DNA from: an uncultured Lachnospiraceae bacterium
Lineage (GTDB): Bacteria > Bacillota > Clostridia > Lachnospirales > Lachnospiraceae
Direction of reading: 5' to 3'
NCBI GenBank assembly: GCA_947178115.1
Contig: CAMWXF010000072.1
Coordinates: 1 to 7,719, forward strand
DNA length: 7,719 bases
Shown here: piece by piece, positions 1-7,248 of the stretch
Layout of the letters: every line of letters begins with the position of its first letter
How positions within the stretch are numbered: the first letter of the stretch is position 1
Translations under genes and position numbers: made by a program
The notes under the pieces: model-generated
Databases searched by the model: none
What the model was told of the DNA's origin: nothing
What the model saw: the letters and a program-made list of their open reading frames with translations, nothing else

Positions 1-34
1 CGTTATAAGTTTCCCACGTATTCTTATGTTCCAT
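1..34 (-). CDS. 5' end of a downstream gene, possibly an M18-family aminopeptidase (partial)
   Basis: Only the first 11 codons are visible before the window edge; they read MEHKNTWETYN. The ATG is preceded by GGGTG, which can pair with the end of 16S rRNA and whose last G lies 5 bases before the ATG, and by a purine-rich AAGGAAAG further up. A promoter lies just before it, overlapping the end of pheT. The opening residues resemble, from memory, the start of clostridial M18 (aspartyl aminopeptidase-like) metallopeptidases, which often begin MERKNAW or similar. Eleven residues cannot establish a family, so that a gene starts here is moderately supported while the product is a tentative guess. 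Confidence 0.5.
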   Translation of the reverse strand, partial: MEHKNTWETYN

Positions 35-69
35 AATTACACCCACTTTCCTTATTTTCATGTAAACAT

Positions 70-98
70 ATTATATTACTACTATGACCTAAGCTCAA
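70..98 (-). promoter_or_regulatory. Sigma-70/sigma-A-type promoter inside the 3' end of pheT
   Basis: On the minus strand TTGAGC (98 to 93) and a perfect TATAAT (75 to 70) are separated by exactly 17 bases. The -10 box matches all six consensus positions and the -35 box four of six. The -35 box lies in the last codons of pheT and the -10 box just past its TAG stop. Transcription would start near 63, leaving a leader of about 30 bases before the ATG at 34. This suggests the downstream gene can be expressed independently of the T-box-controlled pheST transcript. The call rests on sequence match only. Confidence 0.55.
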
Positions 99-2502
99 TC
101 CCCATGCCATCCAGTCCGTTCAGAATCTTCTTCATAGCCGCAGACACATCCGCTTCCTCCAGAGTCCTGTCTTTAGCCCGGAACGTGATAGAGTACGCCA
201 CTGACTTATAGCCGTCCTTAATCTGATCGCCCTCATAGATATCGAACAACTGATAATCCTCCAGAATCTTACCGCCCCGCTGTGCGATAACCGCTTCGAT
301 CTGTCCTACCATGATCTCCTTGGGTACTACCATACTGATATCTCTGGACACCGCCGGATACTTGGCGATTCCCTCGTACTTACGGTCAAAAGTCGCATAC
401 GGTATCACTTCCGGCATATCCAGCACGGCCACATAAGCTTTCGTCTTCATATCATAATTGTCACATACTTCCGGATGCACCTCTCCGAGATAACCGAGTG
501 TTTTTCCGTCATAGACAATATTCGCCTGTCTTCCGGGGTGCAGGAAGTTTTTACCTGCATTGGGGTCATAAATGATTTTTCCCTTTACACCGATGCTGTC
601 GAAGAATTCCTCCACCACTCCTTTCATCACGAAGAAGTCACAATCGCCGTACATGCCGAGCGTAAACTGCATTCTCTCCTCCGGCAGCTCTGTCAGCGGC
701 AATGCCTTCGGCCGATAAATATTCCCCAATTCATAAAGACGTACATCTTTATTTCTCCGATTATAATTCGTTGCCAGACTGGTCAGCATACCGTTTAAGG
801 AAACCGTTCTCATGATGGAGAAATCTTCCCCCAGCGGATTAGATATGGTGATGGCCTGACGGGCAGGATCATCCGCATCCAAAAGCAGCTTATCAAACAC
901 TTTCGGGCTCTCGAAAGAATAGCACATACCCTGAGAGAAACCACAGTACTCGGCAATATCCCGTGCCTTCTGCTCGATGCGAAGCTTAAACGGAAGTTTA
1001 CCGGTCGTCGCTTCTCCGGTAGGCAGCGTGGTAGGAATCTTGTCATAACCGTAGAAACGTGCCACCTCTTCCGCGATGTCGCAACGCCTAAGCAGATCCT
1101 GCCGGAATGTCGGAACAGTCAGTTCATTGGTCTCCGGATCATAATCTACCTCTATCATCTTAAAGATTTCCAACATTTCCTCTTTCGATACATCGGTTCC
1201 TAACAGTTTATTATATTGCTCCGGCTCAAAAGGCAGTACTACCTTATCTTTCATAGTGTCGTGCACATCCACGATACCGCCGATCACTTCACCGCAATCC
1301 AGTTCTTCAATCAACTGGCAGGCTCTGTTGATGGCTGCCTCCGCATTATAAGGGTCCAGTCCTTTCTCGAATTTACCCGATGCATCCGTGCGCAGCCCGA
1401 TCCTTTTGGCGGACTTACGGATGTTGGCACCGTTGAAAGTTGCCGCCTCGAACAGCACTGTCTTCACGTCATCGGTAATCATTGAATTTTCTCCGCCCAT
1501 AATACCGGCAAGTCCGACTTCCTTCTCCGCATCGCAGATCATCAGCACATCGGAATCCAGATTTCTGTCCTGTCCGTCCAATGTACGGAATACGTCTCCG
1601 TCTTTGGCACGGCGCACGATAATCTTATGTCCCGCAATGGTATCCAGATCATATGCATGCATGGGTTGTCCATACTCTTCCATCACATAGTTGGTAATAT
1701 CTACCAGGTTATTGATCGGACGAATACCGCTCGCCGCCAGACGCCTCTGCATCCATTTAGGCGAAGGACCGATCTTAATATTTTTACATACTCTCGCACA
1801 GTATCTGGGACACAGATCCATATCCTGCACTTCTACGGATATATAATCCTCTACCTTCTCGCTGTTACCCTGCACCTTAACCTCGGGCGGATAAAAGGGC
1901 TTGCGGAACGTTGCCGCCGCCTCCCTTGCGATACCGACCACGCTGTAGCAGTCCACACGATTGGAGGTAACCTCATATTCAAATACCGTATCTCTTAAAC
2001 CAAGCGCCTCTATGGCATCGCTGCCTACCTCCACATCTTCTTTAAAAATATAAATTCCGAGTTCCGGCGCTTCGGGGTACATATTTCTGTCAGAGCCAAG
2101 TTCCTCGATGGAACACATCATGCCATTTGACGGCACACCGCGCAGCTTACCGGCCTTGATCACAATCCCATCCTCCGGAAGCGGTCCGCCGTCATGTCCG
2201 CCTGCCACTTTACCGCCGTCGAGCACAACGGGTACTTTATCGCCTTCTTTAACATTGGGTGCGCCGGTCACGATCTGTACCACTTCCGTACCGATATTGA
2301 CCTGACAAACAATCAATTTATCCGCGTCGGGGTGCTTCTCGATTTTCTCAATCTGACCGACAACGATCTTCTCCAGATTCTTGTCTAACCTGCTGTATCC
2401 TTCCACCTTCGTGCCGGACAGCGTCATTGCGTCCATATATTCCTGATCCGTGCACTCTAAATCAGGCACGTATGCTTTGATCCATGATAATGCTGTATTC
2501 AT
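82..2502 (-). CDS. pheT: Phenylalanyl-tRNA synthetase beta subunit
   Basis: An 806-residue protein of full length for bacterial PheT. With PheS it forms the cytosolic (alpha-beta)2 enzyme that charges tRNA-Phe with phenylalanine. Domains in order: an EMAP-like tRNA-binding OB fold at about 43-155; the B3/B4 editing domain at about 215-385, with H282 in QPMHAYD and T372 in RTDAS at positions expected for hydrolysis of mischarged Tyr-tRNA; a B5 domain at about 420-490, where D469, D475, E478 and E479 keep the D-x5-D-x2-EE spacing of the family's magnesium site; a catalytic-like core with no active site of its own; and a C-terminal FDX-ACB anticodon-binding domain at about 710-806. I chose the ATG at 2502 because AAAGGAG (2516 to 2510) sits 7 bases before it. 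A TTG start 21 bases further up would place that site inside the gene. It follows pheS by 26 bases with no terminator. Confidence 0.97.
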   Translation of the reverse strand: MNTALSWIKAYVPDLECTDQEYMDAMTLSGTKVEGYSRLDKNLEKIVVGQIEKIEKHPDADKLIVCQVNIGTEVVQIVTGAPNVKEGDKVPVVLDGGKVAGGHDGGPLPEDGIVIKAGKLRGVPSNGMMCSIEELGSDRNMYPEAPELGIYIFKEDVEVGSDAIEALGLRDTVFEYEVTSNRVDCYSVVGIAREAAATFRKPFYPPEVKVQGNSEKVEDYISVEVQDMDLCPRYCARVCKNIKIGPSPKWMQRRLAASGIRPINNLVDITNYVMEEYGQPMHAYDLDTIAGHKIIVRRAKDGDVFRTLDGQDRNLDSDVLMICDAEKEVGLAGIMGGENSMITDDVKTVLFEAATFNGANIRKSAKRIGLRTDASGKFEKGLDPYNAEAAINRACQLIEELDCGEVIGGIVDVHDTMKDKVVLPFEPEQYNKLLGTDVSKEEMLEIFKMIEVDYDPETNELTVPTFRQDLLRRCDIAEEVARFYGYDKIPTTLPTGEATTGKLPFKLRIEQKARDIAEYCGFSQGMCYSFESPKVFDKLLLDADDPARQAITISNPLGEDFSIMRTVSLNGMLTSLATNYNRRNKDVRLYELGNIYRPKALPLTELPEERMQFTLGMYGDCDFFVMKGVVEEFFDSIGVKGKIIYDPNAGKNFLHPGRQANIVYDGKTLGYLGEVHPEVCDNYDMKTKAYVAVLDMPEVIPYATFDRKYEGIAKYPAVSRDISMVVPKEIMVGQIEAVIAQRGGKILEDYQLFDIYEGDQIKDGYKSVAYSITFRAKDRTLEEADVSAAMKKILNGLDGMGIELRS

Positions 2503-2509
2503 TATTTTT

Positions 2510-2516
2510 CTCCTTT
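2510..2516 (-). promoter_or_regulatory. Ribosome binding site of pheT
   Basis: The minus strand reads AAAGGAG followed by AAAAATA and then ATG, a strong Shine-Dalgarno with a 7-base spacer. A second GGAGG (2521 to 2517) lies just upstream. This fixes MNTALSWIKAY as the N-terminus rather than the longer open frame beginning at a TTG at 2523. Confidence 0.85.
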
Positions 2517-2528
2517 CCTCCAAAGATA

Positions 2529-3548
2529 TCAGAACTGTCTCAGAAAACGAATATCATTCTCATAAAGCAGTCTCATATCGTCGATCTCATATTTCAGAAG
2601 AGCAATACGCTCCAGTCCTACGCCAAAAGCAAATCCTGTATACTGTTCCGGATCGATGCCGCTCATCTCCAGCACATGGGGATGTACCATACCACAGCCT
2701 AAGATTTCGATCCAGCCTTCGCCCTTACAGAAACGACAGCCCTTACCGCCGCATTTAAAGCAGCTCACATCCATCTCCGCACTGGGTTCTGTAAACGGGA
2801 AATGATGCGGTCTGAACTTAACCTTCGTATCTTCTCCGAACAGTTCTCTTGCGAACTCCGCCAGCGTGCCTTTTAAGTCGGCAAAAGTAATATTTTTATC
2901 AATAACCAGTCCCTCGATCTGGTGGAAAGACGGGGAATGTGTAGCATCTACCTCATCGGAACGAAATACGCGTCCTGGGGCAATCATCCGAATGGGAAGT
3001 TTTCCCTTCTCCATCTCATGTACCTGGGTTGATGATGTCTGTGTCCTAAGCAGAATATCTCCCGTAATATAGAAAGTGTCCTGTTCGTCCTTCGCCGGAT
3101 GATCGGCCGGAATGTTCAGCGCCTCAAAGTTATAGTAATCTTTCTCTACTTCCGGTCCCTCCACGACTTCATAACCCATGCCGATGAAGATCCGCTCCGC
3201 TTCTTCCAATGCAATCGTGTTTGGATGGCGGTGTCCCACATTGTTTTTCTTGGCAGGCAGCGTCACGTCGATAACTTCCTTCTTCATCTTCGCTTCCCGG
3301 ACAGATTTCTCCATCCTCTTCACAGACGCTTCCAGCACACGTTCAATCTCTTCTCTCGTCTCATTGACAAGCTGTCCTACTTTCGGTCTCTCCTCCGGTG
3401 CGACATCCTTCATGCTCTTGAGCACGGCTGTCAATTCTCCCTTTTTGCCAAGGTAATTGACCCTCACTTCATTCAGTTTCTCCAGCGCATCACTCGCCTC
3501 GATCTGACGCAGCGCTTCTGCCTTGATCTGTTCCAGCTTTTCTTTCAT
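2529..3548 (-). CDS. pheS: Phenylalanyl-tRNA synthetase alpha subunit
   Basis: A 339-residue protein, typical in length for bacterial PheS. It is the catalytic subunit that activates phenylalanine with ATP and transfers it to tRNA-Phe. An N-terminal charged helical region at about 1-90 fits the tRNA-binding coiled coil. A class II synthetase core follows, with motif 2 at about 191-213 ([20 protein letters not shown]), the FTEPSAE element with the metal-linked E254, and motif 3 at about 305-320 ([16 protein letters not shown]). Residues 263-274 hold a CxxC-x4-CxxC cluster (C263, C266, C271, C274), seen in firmicute PheS and absent from the E. coli protein. The ATG at 3548 is chosen because AGGAG (3560 to 3556) lies 7 bases before it. 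The open frame continues 49 codons upstream, but that stretch is the T-box leader. Expression should be governed by that leader. Confidence 0.97.
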   Translation of the reverse strand: MKEKLEQIKAEALRQIEASDALEKLNEVRVNYLGKKGELTAVLKSMKDVAPEERPKVGQLVNETREEIERVLEASVKRMEKSVREAKMKKEVIDVTLPAKKNNVGHRHPNTIALEEAERIFIGMGYEVVEGPEVEKDYYNFEALNIPADHPAKDEQDTFYITGDILLRTQTSSTQVHEMEKGKLPIRMIAPGRVFRSDEVDATHSPSFHQIEGLVIDKNITFADLKGTLAEFARELFGEDTKVKFRPHHFPFTEPSAEMDVSCFKCGGKGCRFCKGEGWIEILGCGMVHPHVLEMSGIDPEQYTGFAFGVGLERIALLKYEIDDMRLLYENDIRFLRQF

Positions 3549-3555
3549 CGCTAAT

Positions 3556-3560
3556 CTCCT
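3556..3560 (-). promoter_or_regulatory. Ribosome binding site of pheS
   Basis: AGGAG, within AAAAAGGAGA, is followed by a 7-base spacer and the ATG at 3548. It lies downstream of the T-box terminator, so it is transcribed only when the terminator is not formed. It also decides the pheS start over upstream in-frame codons. Confidence 0.85.
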
Positions 3561-3574
3561 TTTTGTTTTATAAT

Positions 3575-3608
3575 AAGAAAATCCCATGCGCACGCAATGC
3601 ACATGGGA
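3575..3608 (-). terminator. Attenuator terminator of the pheS T-box leader
   Basis: On the minus strand TCCCATGTGC (3608 to 3599) pairs with GCGCATGGGA (3591 to 3582) as a 10-bp stem with one G-U pair and a 7-base loop. It is followed by TTTTCTT, the layout of an intrinsic terminator. The CCCA at 3607-3604 is also needed for the antiterminator helix, so the two structures exclude each other. It ends about 27 bases before the pheS start, the usual place for a T-box attenuator. Confidence 0.88.
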
Positions 3609-3633
3609 CGAAATATATCCGCGGTACCACCCA
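3604..3633 (-). promoter_or_regulatory. T-box antiterminator element
   Basis: TGGG (3633-3630) pairs with CCCA (3607-3604), and GCG (3622-3620) pairs with CGT (3610-3608). Between them on the 5' side is the 7-base bulge TGGTACC (3629-3623), which has the standard antiterminator geometry. The TGGT in the bulge is complementary to the ACCA end of uncharged tRNA-Phe. The CCCA arm is shared with the terminator stem. Confidence 0.88.
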
Positions 3634-3702
3634 GTTTCCTGTCCTGCCGCCACAATGTTTGTTATTACATACTTCAGGCATAAGAGAACAGACACCTCAT
3701 TC

Positions 3703-3722
3703 GGCGTAACGTGCCGTAACGT
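3703..3722 (-). repeat. Tandem 10-base duplication in the T-box leader
   Basis: The minus strand reads ACGTTACGGC then ACGTTACGCC, two adjacent 10-base copies differing at one base. The pair lies between the TCCGG/CCGGA helix and the T-box. The single difference allows CGGC (3716-3713) to pair with GCCG (3705-3702) around a 7-base loop, so the duplicated segment can form one of the leader's linker hairpins. Confidence 0.75.
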
Positions 3723-3858
3723 TCCGGACTACTGTTTTCACCCGGACGGCTCCGGTGGGAAATTCAAAAAACCATCTGAACCTGAGGAAACTTACAGCCG
3801 ATGATCTCCTCTCTCTGTCGGAAAATGATTTTCTACTGACACCTTCACTGCCTTTATC

Positions 3859-3887
3859 ATTGTAATTAACTATGCCCTATTACAGAC
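3859..3887 (-). promoter_or_regulatory. Weak candidate promoter for the pheST leader
   Basis: A TACAAT at 3864-3859 matches five of six -10 positions and is placed about 40 bases before Stem I. The hexamer 17 bases upstream (GTCTGT, 3887-3882) is a poor -35 match. I see no better promoter between the end of the YihY gene and the leader, and no terminator after that gene, so read-through from upstream into the leader is also possible. Confidence 0.25.
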
Positions 3888-3898
3888 CTATTGACATT

Positions 3899-4756
3899 TT
3901 AGTGACTTTTGGCTGACTTGTCAAGCCATCCAAACAGAAATTTATACACCGGTCCGAAATAACGATTAATGTGAGCCCCGATCAGCAGAATATACATAAG
4001 CAGGTAAAACCAGATCATCATAATAACCACTGTAGTCAATCCACCGTATGTGCCGAACCCATTGAAATGATCCACGTATACGGCGAAAAAAAACGATGCC
4101 GCACTCCACATAACTGCTGAAAAGGCTGCTCCCGGAATCTGCCCCTTGAAACGCATCTTGCTGTTCGGCACATAGGCATAAATCAATGCAAAGATAAGCG
4201 TCAGTACCACCCAGGAAAAAAGGAACCGAAAATGCATGACAAACTGCATCACTATATGCAGCGGCGGAATATCCGCGAGCAGAAAATTCACAATCACATT
4301 ACCGAATACCATAACGAACAGCGCCAGAATCATTGCAATTAAAATAATCACCGTATAAATACATGCGATCGACCGCAACACAAAATAATTACGCCTTTCT
4401 TCAAAATCATTCACCGCATTCAATCCGTGGATCAATGCAAGCATGGCTTTGGACGCAGACCAGATCGTGACGAGCGCAAATATGGTAATGGTACCCGCCG
4501 ACCTCGCATACACATCCGACACTATACTGATAACCAATGCATGCATGGCATCCGGCGTAAACTGCGTAATGGCGTTAATCAGATTCTCCTCCGTAAGCGT
4601 CGTGTAAGGCAGAATTGCGCACAATGCCATCAGCAGCGGGATCATGGACAAAAAAAGGAAGAACGCTGTGCTCGCCGCAAACGCGGCTATGTTTTTCTTC
4701 GTCATCTGCCAACTAAAATCTCGAAATATATAATATAACCTATAGATTGTTCTCAT
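3899..4756 (-). CDS. YihY/BrkB-family inner membrane protein
   Basis: A 285-residue polytopic membrane protein. Six hydrophobic segments are visible at about 23-50, 88-110, 130-153, 177-197, 205-227 and 240-263, followed by a short basic tail. The final segment, with GTYGGLTTVV leading into a hydrophobic run that ends LIGAHIN, is the hallmark of the YihY/virulence factor BrkB family. Older annotations call members 'ribonuclease BN', which is wrong for this family. The molecular function in firmicutes is not settled, with a transport role often supposed. The ATG at 4756 has AGGTG (4765-4761) with a tight 4-base spacer. It starts 69 bases after the SpoIID-like gene with no terminator between, so they probably share a transcript. 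No hairpin follows its TAA stop. Confidence 0.9.
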   Translation of the reverse strand: MRTIYRLYYIFRDFSWQMTKKNIAAFAASTAFFLFLSMIPLLMALCAILPYTTLTEENLINAITQFTPDAMHALVISIVSDVYARSAGTITIFALVTIWSASKAMLALIHGLNAVNDFEERRNYFVLRSIACIYTVIILIAMILALFVMVFGNVIVNFLLADIPPLHIVMQFVMHFRFLFSWVVLTLIFALIYAYVPNSKMRFKGQIPGAAFSAVMWSAASFFFAVYVDHFNGFGTYGGLTTVVIMMIWFYLLMYILLIGAHINRYFGPVYKFLFGWLDKSAKSH

Positions 4757-4825
4757 AGTTCACCTGACTTATTCCAACCGGAACATCGCCATTTTCCTCA
4801 TCATATTTACCGACATCTGTTGTAT

Positions 4826-7099
4826 CTACCACTCAGCAGTCTGATCGGAATCCGTCAGTTCGCAACCCGGAAAAAAGAATTCCAGAATCTGACCGTAGGA
4901 ACTGCCTTCTTCGCCAAGCGCCTTGGCACCATTCTGAGACATTCCTACCCCATGACCGTATCCACCGCCAATTAACGTATATCCTACCATATTTTCCTCT
5001 TTTTTACCAGCTTCTATTATGAAAAAGCCACTGGGAAGGAGCGTGGACGGAACCGTTATGCTTCCATCCCGTTTCACAATCTCGCTCTTTGTGTCACATA
5101 AAATATAACGGATATTATACTCCGAAAGGATCTTATAGGTAGCTTGATCCGTCCTGATCAGCAATTCCTCCGCCACACCTCCCGCACCGCGCTTTGCAAT
5201 ACTCAGCTCCTTAATTTTACCCAGCTTCTCAACAGTCTGGGATACATAATATCCGCCTTCGGTCTTCGTCAGAACCGAGGCTGGACTGACTGCATAACGA
5301 TCCCGGATACGCGACAGCAGCGCTTCCTCATCGATCTCGTCTACCGTATAAGTCCATCGATACCAAGGTTGTGTATATTCAAGATCCGCCTCATTTGTTG
5401 TCGTGATAAACTGCCGGAAATTTTCTTCGTCCCTCAGGCTGTCTGCCGTTTCACTATCATACACGATCTCTTTATCCTGTGCACCTTCCGCCTCTTCTTC
5501 TGACTCCAATGCAGCATATGTATCACGATTGATCTCAACCGCATGCAAGTATGAGATATCCTCCGCACTTCCCGATTTCCAGATAGCCGCATCCGTACCG
5601 ATGCCGCAGGACGTGGAATAATAATAATTCTGTGCCGGTTCATCCTGATAGGTCAACAGCACACCGTCCGTCTCCTTAACCGCTGTCGTGGTCGCCGCAT
5701 TCTCCCTGCAGTTATGATACACCTGATAAGCTGTGGTATCATCCACATGGGCTCCGACCTCAGGAAGTCCTGCCCGCAGGATGTAGCGATATGCATACGT
5801 TCTGGCACATACCGCCTGTGCTTTGAGCGATTCCGCCGGATATGAGGCTGGCATCTCACTGGGTACTACTGCATACAGGTATTCCTCTAACGGGAGTTCA
5901 TTGATCAGAACCATTCCTTCCTCATTCCGGTAACACTCAATGATTCCGCGATAAGCGTTATCCTCCTTACTGATTCCCTCAATATTGAGCAGGATCTTAT
6001 CCGTCAATGCGGCACAGCGGTAACTTCTGCGTTCTCCCACCGCCAGATCCTTCTCCTCTATCTGTATGGTCTCCCCGTCCACGACCAGCTCCACCCTGTC
6101 ATAGTAGTTGGTGCCCTTCGCAGTATTCTTAAGGAGCACCCGAATCCTGTCAGCTGTCTCCCGTTCGGACACAAGGCACGCGCACACTTTACCGCTCTCA
6201 ATCACATAATCGGTATCTGCATAGCCGATTCTTAAATCTGCACACGTCAGTGTCTCCATACTCCCGTAGAGCTTATATATTTCTATCCCCTCTGAGAGCG
6301 GATATACACCGCTGCCTTCTATTTCCAACGCTTCTTTAGATACCCAGAGCAGTTTACCATGTACTTTTTTTGTTTTTTCACGGGCTTCGACTACCCTGCC
6401 ATCCCGAACCACCATATCAGTAATCTGCTCCCGCATAACCGTTTGGTCTGCCATAACCGTAAAATTTGTCTGCTGATAGAAGCATTCCATCGTCCCTTCT
6501 GCTGCCTCTGCAACCCAGACATTCTTCAATTCATATTCTCCCGGAAATACCTCCGAAACTGCCAGCAGGTCATTTCCCTTTACATAGACCTTCATCTCCC
6601 GCAGCTGACTCTTTTCAAATTCGTCGGAAAGATAATGATATGGTGTCCTGTTATTGCCGTTTACAATGTATGCCTCTTTTGCATCCGTGTCGGTCTTTAA
6701 CAGAAAGATCTCTGTCTCCCAGATAGAAGACTCCGTATCCAGATAGGCAAGCATGATTCGATACGCCGCATACCAATCTGTCTTCAACATCTCATGCTCC
6801 GGTTCATAACGCTTCTCATACTCCGGCAGCTTGGGCACTTTGTCCTGCAATGCCTGTCTGATCGTCACATACATCCCGTATGTCAGATTATGCGTATCTT
6901 CTTGCGTTATCTCGGACATATTGATACGTAACGCATCTAACAGAATCTCCACATCCTGTACGGCAATTTTGTCACCCGTGGGAGGCTCCTGTTTCCTTTC
7001 CCTCCTGCCGAGCAGAATACAGAGCATAAACAACAGACCAAAAAAAATCAAGGACAGTTTTATAAGTAATTTTATATCATACTTTATTTCTCTCTTCAT
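4826..7099 (-). CDS. Long membrane-anchored SpoIID/LytB domain protein
   Basis: A 757-residue protein, more than twice the length of B. subtilis SpoIID (about 340). A basic N-terminus and one hydrophobic segment at about 11-31 suggest a signal anchor with the rest outside the membrane. Residues 34-390 match nothing I recognise. From about 395 comes a SpoIID/LytB domain: LPLEEYLYAVVPSEMP (403-417) with E415 at the position of the catalytic glutamate of lytic transglycosylase SpoIID, AQAVCARTYA (428-437), YYYSTSCG (492-499), and GGGYGHGVGMSQNGAKALG (711-729). Between the last two lies an acidic stretch at about 531-560. Such domains cleave peptidoglycan glycan strands stripped of stem peptides, in sporulation engulfment or wall remodelling. 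Neighbours are cardiolipin synthase and YihY rather than the usual spoIID surroundings, so a paralogue with a vegetative or envelope role is as likely as true SpoIID. The start has GAGG only about 2-3 bases from the ATG, an unusually tight site. Confidence 0.88.
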   Translation of the reverse strand: MKREIKYDIKLLIKLSLIFFGLLFMLCILLGRRERKQEPPTGDKIAVQDVEILLDALRINMSEITQEDTHNLTYGMYVTIRQALQDKVPKLPEYEKRYEPEHEMLKTDWYAAYRIMLAYLDTESSIWETEIFLLKTDTDAKEAYIVNGNNRTPYHYLSDEFEKSQLREMKVYVKGNDLLAVSEVFPGEYELKNVWVAEAAEGTMECFYQQTNFTVMADQTVMREQITDMVVRDGRVVEAREKTKKVHGKLLWVSKEALEIEGSGVYPLSEGIEIYKLYGSMETLTCADLRIGYADTDYVIESGKVCACLVSERETADRIRVLLKNTAKGTNYYDRVELVVDGETIQIEEKDLAVGERRSYRCAALTDKILLNIEGISKEDNAYRGIIECYRNEEGMVLINELPLEEYLYAVVPSEMPASYPAESLKAQAVCARTYAYRYILRAGLPEVGAHVDDTTAYQVYHNCRENAATTTAVKETDGVLLTYQDEPAQNYYYSTSCGIGTDAAIWKSGSAEDISYLHAVEINRDTYAALESEEEAEGAQDKEIVYDSETADSLRDEENFRQFITTTNEADLEYTQPWYRWTYTVDEIDEEALLSRIRDRYAVSPASVLTKTEGGYYVSQTVEKLGKIKELSIAKRGAGGVAEELLIRTDQATYKILSEYNIRYILCDTKSEIVKRDGSITVPSTLLPSGFFIIEAGKKEENMVGYTLIGGGYGHGVGMSQNGAKALGEEGSSYGQILEFFFPGCELTDSDQTAEW

Positions 7100-7212
7100 A
7101 TCCTCATCCCATGTCAGTCTCTATGTATAAGCAACCTGCACTATTTGCAGACACAAAGCGCAAACATAGAATAGAAAATATCGCCAATCCTATGCTTAAT
7201 CTATATATACAC

Positions 7213-7231
7213 AATAGTCCCGCCGACTATT
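7213..7231 (-). repeat. Perfect 7-bp inverted repeat between cardiolipin synthase and SpoIID-like genes
   Basis: AATAGTC and GACTATT flank a 5-base GGCGG loop on the minus strand, 17 bases after the cardiolipin synthase stop. It could act as a weak terminator or 3'-end stabiliser for that transcript. It is followed by GTGTATATATAG rather than a run of T, so a standard intrinsic terminator is not shown. The remaining gap to the SpoIID-like gene (about 110 bases) is AT-rich; I see only a TATACA at about 7123 as a possible -10, with no good -35 box. Confidence 0.5.
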
Positions 7232-7248
7232 ACTCATACTTTACTCCA

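Larger units (their letters stand above)
3575..3821 (-). promoter_or_regulatory. T-box riboswitch leader, tRNA-Phe responsive
   Basis: This leader fills most of the gap before pheS. The minus strand carries the T-box core GGGTGGTACCGCGG at 3632-3619. Upstream, CGACAGAGAGAGGAG (3820-3806) has the AGAG element expected at the base of Stem I. ATCATC (3805-3800) pairs with GATGGT (3776-3771) to give a distal Stem I helix. The specifier region after it reads GAATTTCCCACC (3765-3754), offering UUC (3761-3759) or UUU (3762-3760), both phenylalanine codons read by the same tRNA. A second helix TCCGG/CCGGA (3746-3742 with 3727-3723) and a small hairpin at 3716-3702 lie between Stem I and the T-box. 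Uncharged tRNA-Phe would pair its anticodon with the specifier and its CCA end with the UGGU bulge, stabilising the antiterminator. The specificity call rests on both the specifier and the gene downstream. Confidence 0.93.

Noticed and set aside
810..1046. Minus-strand open frames nested within pheT (810-1046) and the SpoIID-like gene (5434-5643, 5653-5859)
   Set aside because: They are out-of-frame and Arg/Cys-rich, as expected of shifted translation of real coding sequence.
2503..2523. A TTG start giving PheT seven extra residues
   Set aside because: Those codons are the Shine-Dalgarno region itself. The ATG at 2502 has ideal spacing and the usual PheT N-terminus.
3099..3554. A 151-codon plus-strand open frame opposite pheS, and similar plus-strand frames across the window
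   Set aside because: They lie antisense to well-conserved genes, show low-complexity or unfamiliar sequence and lack supporting signals. They are reading-frame shadows.
2529..3695. A 388-residue version of PheS starting at 3695
   Set aside because: The extra 49 residues translate the T-box and terminator and have no ribosome binding site. A strong AGGAG precedes the ATG at 3548, which gives the standard PheS N-terminus.
3899..4756. Ribonuclease BN (rbn) annotation for the YihY-family gene
   Set aside because: The protein is an integral membrane protein without nuclease motifs. The RNase BN name in this family was a historical misassignment.
4769..4804. An 11-codon open frame (MMRKMAMFRLE) ending 12 bases before the YihY start
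   Set aside because: It has no convincing ribosome binding site of its own and is short enough to arise by chance. It could be a leader peptide only if conserved in relatives.
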